A stretch of DNA of 64,000 nt from CAIVPM01 sp964615145 (GTDB lineage Bacteria; Bacteroidota; Bacteroidia; Chitinophagales; Chitinophagaceae): positions 1 to 64,000 of the forward strand of contig CAZTOP010000012.1 in NCBI GenBank assembly GCA_964615145.1, read 5' to 3'. Numbering within the stretch: the stretch's first letter is position 1; each line of letters opens with the position of its first letter. Positions 58,524 through 64,000 of the stretch are shown here, in pieces. Position numbers and translations under genes: made by a program. Below the pieces are notes generated by a model. That model was not told the DNA's origin, did not search any database, and saw nothing but the letters and a program-made list of their open reading frames with translations.

Positions 58524-60064
58524 TGCAAAATGCTTTAGGATATAGCAGATTGAGTGACGTAGGTACTATTGATACGCAAAACAAGCAAATCATATCATAC
58601 TGCCAAATCAATAATTTAAACCTACTAAACATCTTTAGCGACGATGGGGTAAGTGCAGGAACTTTCAACCGCCCTCAATGGATAGCACTTGAAAAGTATT
58701 TAGCAAAAAATAAAGGCGAAATTCAGTATGTAATTGTTTCAAATAGTGATAGGTTTAGTCGTGACGACTTCTTATTCACAATGACTAAACGACGTGAATT
58801 GCAGTTAAAATATAAGCTCAAAATATTATCGGTTACAGATAGTTTAGACTTAGATGTAAACGACCCTTTAACGGAGCTAATGCAAACCATACAAGCCTTT
58901 ACTAATTGGCAAGAAAGGCAGAAAACAATAGAGCGACAATTAAACAGTCAAGCCAACAAGAAAAGCAAAGGATTTTACCCCCACAAAGCCCCAATAGGCT
59001 ACTTAAATAAAAAGTCTGAAACTAGCAACACTAATCTTGTTGTGGATGAAACAAAAGCCAAAGGAATAAGAGAATTGTTTTTGACGTTTTCACGAACTGG
59101 TAGTGCCGAACAAGCTCGAAGAGCTGCAAGCGAACACGGCGTAATTGTTAAAGGCAATAGTGCCATAAAAGTAATTATTGCAAATCCTTTGTATTGTGGT
59201 AAAATCAAAGTACCAGAAACGAAATTTACAAAGGGTGAAATTAAACAAGGTATTCACGAACCTATTATAAGTATTGAGTTGTGGGATTTATGCCAGAGTA
59301 TTAACAGCCCTAAGAATAACAATAAATATGCAGTTGATGAAGTGCCGTTGCGTGGAGCTTTGCGTTGTTGGTGTGGGCAGAAATTAACAGCAGGGCGAAG
59401 CAAAGGACGTAGTAAGCATTACTGGTACTACTTATGTAGCACACACAAAGAAAATTTATCAGCAGACAAACTACATAAGCAATTTGATGAAATACTAGGA
59501 GTGTTATCTTTCAACGAAGCAGAAGTTGAGAGCATCAAATTTGGTGTTATTAAAGCCTTAGATACATTGGAGAACCCCAACGAAATTAAAGCCTTTAAAG
59601 AAGCTATTAAGAACACCGAAGCCAAAATAAAAAATACTGAGACAAAATATCTTACAACAACTGGTATAGACGAAAACACGTACAAAGAGGTAATTGGTAA
59701 TTTGAAAAGAGAATTAACTCACCAAAAATTAGAGTTGGAACGGATCACGACAAATAAAAAAGTCTATATCACCAGGCTAAATGAGATAATACCGAAACTT
59801 ACAAACTTGAAAGTAGCTTTTGAATTATTGCCGATTGAAAAGAAGAGTTATTTTATAAAAACCATATTTGGGGCGGTTCTATACTACCGTGAGGGTATCT
59901 ATCGAACCACAAACCCGACAGAGATAGTATTACTTAAAGCATTGATATTAATAAATAAAGGGCTGCTCAAAATTGAACAGCCCTTTACTAATTTTGATGG
60001 ACTCCCATCTGTGCCCCGGAACGGAATTGAACCGTTACTCGCGTTGCGGCGAACAGGATTTTAA
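58523..60064 (+). CDS. Large serine recombinase (phage integrase)
   Basis: 513 residues. Resolvase domain with 'GYSRLSDVGT' (catalytic S11), 'VSNSDRFSRD' (Arg), then a recombinase domain ('GFYPHKAPIGYL', 'IKVIIANPLYCGKI'), zinc ribbon ('RGALRCWCGQKL ... YYLCSTH') and a coiled coil (about 350-430). The last roughly 35 residues ('FTNFDGLPSVPRNGIEPLLALRRTGF') are read from the tRNA-Leu terminator and antisense tRNA sequence, so the native C-terminus in the excised phage may differ. Confidence 0.95.
   Translation: MQNALGYSRLSDVGTIDTQNKQIISYCQINNLNLLNIFSDDGVSAGTFNRPQWIALEKYLAKNKGEIQYVIVSNSDRFSRDDFLFTMTKRRELQLKYKLKILSVTDSLDLDVNDPLTELMQTIQAFTNWQERQKTIERQLNSQANKKSKGFYPHKAPIGYLNKKSETSNTNLVVDETKAKGIRELFLTFSRTGSAEQARRAASEHGVIVKGNSAIKVIIANPLYCGKIKVPETKFTKGEIKQGIHEPIISIELWDLCQSINSPKNNNKYAVDEVPLRGALRCWCGQKLTAGRSKGRSKHYWYYLCSTHKENLSADKLHKQFDEILGVLSFNEAEVESIKFGVIKALDTLENPNEIKAFKEAIKNTEAKIKNTETKYLTTTGIDENTYKEVIGNLKRELTHQKLELERITTNKKVYITRLNEIIPKLTNLKVAFELLPIEKKSYFIKTIFGAVLYYREGIYRTTNPTEIVLLKALILINKGLLKIEQPFTNFDGLPSVPRNGIEPLLALRRTGF
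59957..59986 (-). terminator. Terminator downstream of tRNA-Leu, inside the recombinase frame
   Basis: AAAGGGCTG/CAGCCCTTT (59957-59965 with 59978-59986) with a 12-base loop that can pair partly. It lies 26 bp after the tRNA 3' end on the minus strand and within the recombinase coding sequence on the plus strand. Confidence 0.65.
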
Positions 60065-60097
60065 GTCCTGCGTGTCTACCAATTCCACCACCGGGGC
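60012..60097 (-). tRNA. tRNA-Leu (anticodon TAA)
   Basis: 86 bases. Acceptor arms GCCCCGG/CCGGGGC close perfectly; the anticodon loop is ACTTAAAAT with TAA; a long variable arm typical of leucine is present; the T loop is TTCAATT. CCA is not encoded. The prophage is inserted at its 3' side. Confidence 0.96.
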
Positions 60098-60102
60098 TAC
60101 CT

Positions 60103-60130
60103 AAAAAAAATCCCACTTTTGTGGGATTTT
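60103..60130. terminator. Hairpin between tRNA-Gly and tRNA-Leu
   Basis: AAAATCCCAC (60107-60116) pairs with GTGGGATTTT (60121-60130) around TTTT. It has an A-run before and a T-run after, so it can act on either strand. Confidence 0.6.
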
Positions 60131-60134
60131 TATG

Positions 60135-60207
<73 letters not shown>

Positions 60208-60289
60208 TTGTTAAGAACTGTTCCCATTTAGATTTGGGAGTGCAAAAATAGAGGTTAAAATTTCTCTGCAAAATTTTTTTACACTTTTT

Positions 60290-60493
60290 TTATTTATATT
60301 CGGGAGTATATTTAGTACTACCTTGAATTTCGATATCTGGCTTTCCTTTGTAACGGTGTTGATATAGATTAAAACTACATCCTACCAAAAATGCTACAAC
60401 TGAAAATATTTGCAAGTAAAATAAGAATCTTGATGAGTTTACCCAATTTTCAGTAAAGTCTTTACTTTTTATTTCCTCTGTATGATTTGACAT
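60290..60493 (-). CDS. Small single-span membrane protein (67 aa)
   Basis: One hydrophobic segment ('FLFYLQIFSVVAFLVGCSFNLY') between polar ends. No recognised family. Lies between tRNA-Gly and the glycosyltransferase gene. Confidence 0.5.
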   Translation of the reverse strand: MSNHTEEIKSKDFTENWVNSSRFLFYLQIFSVVAFLVGCSFNLYQHRYKGKPDIEIQGSTKYTPEYK

Positions 60494-60528
60494 ATAAAAA
60501 ATTTCGATGCAAAAATAGGGAGTTGCAG

Positions 60529-61617
60529 CTAAATTTTATTTTCGTTTTTCATTATTTCGGCAAAAGTATTAATGCCTTTAATAAAATGTTTGTAAACAAT
60601 ACTTTTATTGTTTACTCCGTATAATGAATTTAATGATTTTCTGTTTGCAGATGACGTAGGATTCGTTTGCATTAACCAGCTTTTTACTACTGCAATATGT
60701 GCTTTGAAAATTGCAATAAAAAAATCTCTATCTCCTTGTAATAAACCTTTCCAAGCAGATATTCCATCTAAAATGAATCTAAAAGGTAATTTCCAGATTT
60801 TTTCATAAACTGGTAGGTTTTTAGAGAGCATCCATAAATTATTTCTAAAATTTAAGAATACTTTTTTACCTCCGCGAGGCAATGTGCCAGCACCAACATG
60901 GTAAACTAGACTTTCTGGGCAAACATAAATTTTATATCCTTTTAATTGCATACGCCAACACAAATCAATTTCTTCTTGATGTGCAAAAAAACGAGCGTCA
61001 AAACCATTACATTCTTTAAACACATCTGCTTTTACAAACATTGCTGCACCTGTTGCCCAAAATATTGGAGTTGCTTTATTATACTGTCCTTTATCTTCTT
61101 CCAAAACATCAAAAACTCTTCCTCGTGAAAATGGATACCCTAAAAAATCAATAAAACCACCACTAGCACCGGCATATTCAAACATATTTTTATTTTGATA
61201 CGCCAATAATTTGGGCTGGCAAGCTGCAATTGTCTCATCGGTTTCCATCATTGCAATAATAGGTTCAATCCAATTGGGCGTTACTTCAACATCGCTATTA
61301 AGTAATACATAATAATCTGAATTTACTAGAGCTAAAGCCCAATTATAACCACCTGCAAAACCATCGTTTTGTGTATTTACAATCACTTCAACATCTGGAA
61401 AATTATTTTTTAAAGTTTCTAAGGAATCGTCTGTGGATGCATTGTCGGCAACAATAATTTTTTTGTTTAAATAAGTTGATGCCAAGACAAAAGGAAGAAA
61501 TTTTTTAAGATAACTACTTCCATTAAAATTAAGTATAACAATTGCTACAGATGGATTGCTCAAAGCTAATATAGTTGAAAGGCGAAAATAGGGGAATGAT
61601 TGGTTAATGATGTTCAA
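60529..61617 (-). CDS. GT2 family glycosyltransferase
   Basis: 362 residues. 'VAIVILNFNGSSYLKKFLP', 'IIVADNASTDDS', 'DYYVLLNSDVEVTPNW' (DxD-like) and 'FFAHQEEIDLCWRMQLKGYKIYVCPESLVYHVGAGT' are the hallmark blocks of rhamnosyl-type GT2 enzymes that act on cell-surface glycans. The start at 61617 is 27 codons before the first strand; a later start is possible. Confidence 0.92.
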   Translation of the reverse strand: MNIINQSFPYFRLSTILALSNPSVAIVILNFNGSSYLKKFLPFVLASTYLNKKIIVADNASTDDSLETLKNNFPDVEVIVNTQNDGFAGGYNWALALVNSDYYVLLNSDVEVTPNWIEPIIAMMETDETIAACQPKLLAYQNKNMFEYAGASGGFIDFLGYPFSRGRVFDVLEEDKGQYNKATPIFWATGAAMFVKADVFKECNGFDARFFAHQEEIDLCWRMQLKGYKIYVCPESLVYHVGAGTLPRGGKKVFLNFRNNLWMLSKNLPVYEKIWKLPFRFILDGISAWKGLLQGDRDFFIAIFKAHIAVVKSWLMQTNPTSSANRKSLNSLYGVNNKSIVYKHFIKGINTFAEIMKNENKI

Positions 61618-61711
61618 GTTGTTTATAAACTATAAACAACTTGATTTAATTTGTTAATGTTTAAATTGAGCAGTCAAGAGTTACTAGCTGAAAATGATAG
61701 TTTTTATTAAA

Positions 61712-62467
61712 TTATATATTAATACAACTACTGTGTACAGCAGCACACATTTCTTTAATTAAACTAGCATCTTTTTCAATGGCATTACCAACAACAATAA
61801 TATCGGCACCTGCTTTGCAATTTAAGTAAGCTTTCTCAGGCTCAATAATTCCACCTCCAACGATTAATGGAGACTCGATATGGGAACTCACCTTTTCAAT
61901 CATTTTTTCAGTTATTGGAATTTTTGCACCACTACCTGCATCCATATAAATCAATTTCATTCCTAGCATTTCACCTGCCATTGCTGTACACATGGCAATA
62001 TCTGTTTTATCGGCAGGAATTGGAGATGCATTTGAAATATAAGAAACGGTGGTCGGAGCACCACCATCAATAACCATATAACCTGTTGGCATTATTTCTA
62101 GTCCACTTTTTTTTACAAAAGGTGCAGACAAAACATGTTGGCCAATTAACAATTCAGGGTTTCTGCCAGAAATTAATGACAAATACAAAAGAGCATCTGC
62201 ATATTTACTAACTTGTGAAGGAGAACCAGGAAATAAAACAACTGGTATATTACAAGCCGTCTTTAGTTGTTGAATGCACTCATCTAAATGTGTAGATATT
62301 ACCAAACTTCCGCCAACAAAAAAGTAGTCAACTTTTGCATCAACCGACAGTTCAAGAATTTGTTCAATAGAAGCAGCATCCACCTTGTCGGGGTCAATTA
62401 AAACAGCAAAAGATTTTTTGTTCTGCTTTTTCTTTTGTACTAATTTATAATGCAAGTCCTGCTTCAT
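61712..62467 (-). CDS. Geranylgeranylglyceryl phosphate synthase (PcrB-like)
   Basis: ATG at 62467 (MKQDLHYKLVQKKKQNKKSFAVLIDPDK); the longer frame to 62512 adds a poor N-terminus. 251 residues. TIM barrel blocks 'LIDPDKVD', 'FFVGGSLV', 'PVVLFPGSPSQVSKYADALLYLSLISGRNPE', 'YMDAGSGA', 'LIVGGGI'. GGGPS family proteins of Bacteroidota join a prenyl diphosphate to glycerol-1-phosphate. Confidence 0.9.
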   Translation of the reverse strand: MKQDLHYKLVQKKKQNKKSFAVLIDPDKVDAASIEQILELSVDAKVDYFFVGGSLVISTHLDECIQQLKTACNIPVVLFPGSPSQVSKYADALLYLSLISGRNPELLIGQHVLSAPFVKKSGLEIMPTGYMVIDGGAPTTVSYISNASPIPADKTDIAMCTAMAGEMLGMKLIYMDAGSGAKIPITEKMIEKVSSHIESPLIVGGGIIEPEKAYLNCKAGADIIVVGNAIEKDASLIKEMCAAVHSSCINI

Positions 62468-62663
62468 ACACAAAAATCTAACAGTTGCGAAGATGCAAAA
62501 AAAAATAATCAAATGACTAATCGCAAACTTTAGTTGTAAAATTAGTGTGATTGAATTAAATATTAAAATTCAATTGAATTGTTTAGCAGAACATTAGTTA
62601 CTTAAAAAAATAAACCAAAACTTATTTTAAAAATTACTTTCTTTGTTAAATCAACTTATATAA

Positions 62664-62852
62664 ATGAAAAAGGTAATATTCTTTTTTGCAATGATGACAT
62701 TTCTTTGTTCTTGTGGCATATTTGGTGGCGGTTCTAGCAAAACCGGTTGCCCCTCAAATGGCAGAGCAGTTGGTGCTGAAAAAATATTATCAGGAGATGC
62801 TAAATCAATAAAAGATGCCAAAAAAGCCCCAAAATTCAAGTTCGGCAACTAA
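62664..62852 (+). CDS. Small lipoprotein (62 aa)
   Basis: MKKVIFFFAMMTFLCSCGIF is a lipoprotein signal (lipobox LCSC), followed by a short Gly/Lys-rich tail with 'GCPSNGRAVGAEKIL'. The gene is opposite to its neighbours and its end overlaps the next gene by 4 bp. Similar tiny lipoproteins are common in this phylum; function unknown. Confidence 0.7.
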   Translation: MKKVIFFFAMMTFLCSCGIFGGGSSKTGCPSNGRAVGAEKILSGDAKSIKDAKKAPKFKFGN

Positions 62853-63778
62853 ATTTTCCTAAGCGTATCATTCAATATCATACTAAGTTTTGTGGCCCCA
62901 TTATTTTTTAAATGATCATTATCAAAAAAATCCTCTTTCCTAAACCTGTTGTCGTTGAAGAAATCTAGATAAACACAATGATATTTATTGCATAAAGCAT
63001 TAATAATTTTTTTATTATTATACATAACCTTGCTATCACAAAACTTTGAATAGCTTGAATTAACTGGTGTTGTAAGAAAAATTACTTGTATTTTTTTTTC
63101 CATAAGTTGATACACAAAGTCGTCTAAGTCTTTTTCAATTTCATTTCTTCTGTATAGAAAATTTTCCCGATTGTGAACATTCACTCTTGCATTGCCCGAA
63201 CTATCGCTAATTAACTCTTGTGAATATTTTGGCAGATATCCATTTAGCAAAATTTTTTTTGCATCGACATCTACAAAGTTATTTGCAGCCAATTTCAGGC
63301 AATGTAAAGGTTGATATACAGACATTGCACAATAATTATTTAGTTGAAACGTATTTAGCTGATAATATTTTATGCCAAAGTGCTGTAAATAATAGTAATC
63401 ACGCCAATTTTCTTTAATGTCGAATAACTGATAAAAGAAAGAAAAATAACTTATGCTTACAACTACTGTTTTAAGTTTAGTAAGTTTTGGAAGATATTGT
63501 AGCGTTAATCTTTTATCATAATAAATAGTTTGTGAAACGTTTGCTAGATTAAATGTTTTATTGGTAAAACAACTTGGATTAACGCCATTAAAAGTTTGAG
63601 AAGAGCCCAGAATCAGTATTTCAACACTATCTAATTGCTTTTCAAAAAAATATTTTTTTGTAGCATAGCTACTAACAAAGGGTCGATTTTTTAGTTGATA
63701 TTCAAAAAAAAGTGCAACTAAAATTAATGGCAGTAAAAACAGGATTATTTTAGAAATTATTTTTTTAAGATTATTCAA
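62849..63778 (-). CDS. Membrane-anchored SGNH-like protein
   Basis: 309 residues. N-terminal membrane segment ('IILFLLPLILVALFFEYQL'), then 'VEILILGSSQTFNGVNP' (block I-like, GxSxT), 'VSISYFSFFYQL', and 'DHLKNNGATKLS' (block V-like with D-x-x-H). This arrangement resembles SGNH/AlgX-like proteins that handle O-acetyl groups or cell-wall glycans at the periplasmic side. Confidence 0.65.
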   Translation of the reverse strand: MNNLKKIISKIILFLLPLILVALFFEYQLKNRPFVSSYATKKYFFEKQLDSVEILILGSSQTFNGVNPSCFTNKTFNLANVSQTIYYDKRLTLQYLPKLTKLKTVVVSISYFSFFYQLFDIKENWRDYYYLQHFGIKYYQLNTFQLNNYCAMSVYQPLHCLKLAANNFVDVDAKKILLNGYLPKYSQELISDSSGNARVNVHNRENFLYRRNEIEKDLDDFVYQLMEKKIQVIFLTTPVNSSYSKFCDSKVMYNNKKIINALCNKYHCVYLDFFNDNRFRKEDFFDNDHLKNNGATKLSMILNDTLRKI

Positions 63779-63785
63779 ATTGATA

Positions 63786-64000
63786 TTATTTAATGACTGC
63801 TAAAATATCTTCATCATCCTCAATATTACTCATTTGCTTTACTATTTGTGGATACCGCCAGGCAACACGACCACTTAAAGGAACAACTGTAAATACCTTT
63901 GGATTTGGTAAGCAAGCTATAATTTTTGCAGCCTCTTCTCTGCTCAAATTTTTTGCCGGTTTATGAAAATAAGCTTGTGCAGCTGCTTCTATTCCAAAAA
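63786..64000 (-). CDS. mtgA: Monofunctional peptidoglycan transglycosylase, C-terminal part (partial)
   Basis: The frame runs off the window end. The visible 71 codons include 'GIEAAAQAYFHKPAKNLSREEAAKIIACLPNP' and 'LSGRVAWRYPQIVKQM', the last blocks of GT51 transglycosylases of the MtgA type. They polymerise lipid II into glycan strands. Stop TAA at 63786-63788. Confidence 0.88.
   Translation of the reverse strand, partial: FGIEAAAQAYFHKPAKNLSREEAAKIIACLPNPKVFTVVPLSGRVAWRYPQIVKQMSNIEDDEDILAVIK

Noticed and set aside
15180..60064. Transposable Mu-like phage
   Set aside because: The tail and head gene order is Mu-like, but there are no MuA/MuB-type transposition genes. Integration is by a large serine recombinase.

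Overview
The window is AT-rich chromosomal DNA of a member of the Bacteroidota, most likely of the Chitinophagaceae type. The evidence is a type IX secretion C-terminal sorting domain, the long three-domain form of IspG, a Tgt without the usual zinc cysteines, a PcrB-like GGGP synthase and promoters of the TAnnTTTG type. A run of exactly 100 N at 2595-2694 marks it as a scaffolded draft assembly.

Host DNA occupies about 1-15,000 and 60,012-64,000. The left flank holds the end of a secreted adhesin-like protein, ispG, a secreted hydrolase, tgt, a small membrane protein, a serine hydrolase, clpB, a response regulator, an ArnT-like glycosyltransferase and a large surface lipoprotein. The right flank holds tRNA-Leu, tRNA-Gly, a GT2 glycosyltransferase, a GGGP synthase, two envelope proteins and the end of mtgA.

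Between them (about 15,060-60,000) lies an apparently complete 45-kb prophage with a contractile tail. Its integrase is a large serine recombinase whose reading frame runs antisense into tRNA-Leu. The lysogeny block (repressor, lipoprotein, recombinase) reads rightward. Everything else reads leftward, apart from a five-gene cargo island at 23,281-24,994. In transcription order the leftward genes are: a Cro-like gene; small early genes; a DNA metabolism block (DUF2800 nuclease, DUF2815 ssDNA-binding protein, family-A polymerase, primase-helicase, VRR-NUC, HNH, SNF2 helicase); a packaging and head block (ParB-like, radical SAM, TerS, GpA-type TerL, gpW, portal, protease-capsid fusion, decoration protein); a tail block in Mu/P2 order (gp37, gp38, sheath, tube, frameshifted chaperone, tape measure, U, X, D, V, W, J, I, fibres); and lysis genes.

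The most interesting system is a diversity-generating retroelement (DGR) inside the DNA metabolism block. It has a reverse transcriptase (48612-49592), a 69-bp template repeat (49664-49732) and three paralogous target genes with variable repeats at 49853-49921, 52632-52693 and 53029-53089. All 31 differences between template and variable repeats fall at adenines of the template sense strand. The targets are small proteins interleaved with the phage polymerase, not tail fibres, and I see no avd gene.

Other notable signals are a -1 slippery heptamer that joins the tail chaperone to an overlooked downstream frame, a late promoter element repeated with identical spacing before the capsid and baseplate operons, an iteron-rich candidate replication origin, a GC-rich cos candidate, three small genes missed by ordinary length cutoffs, and heptanucleotide repeat arrays inside three host coding regions.
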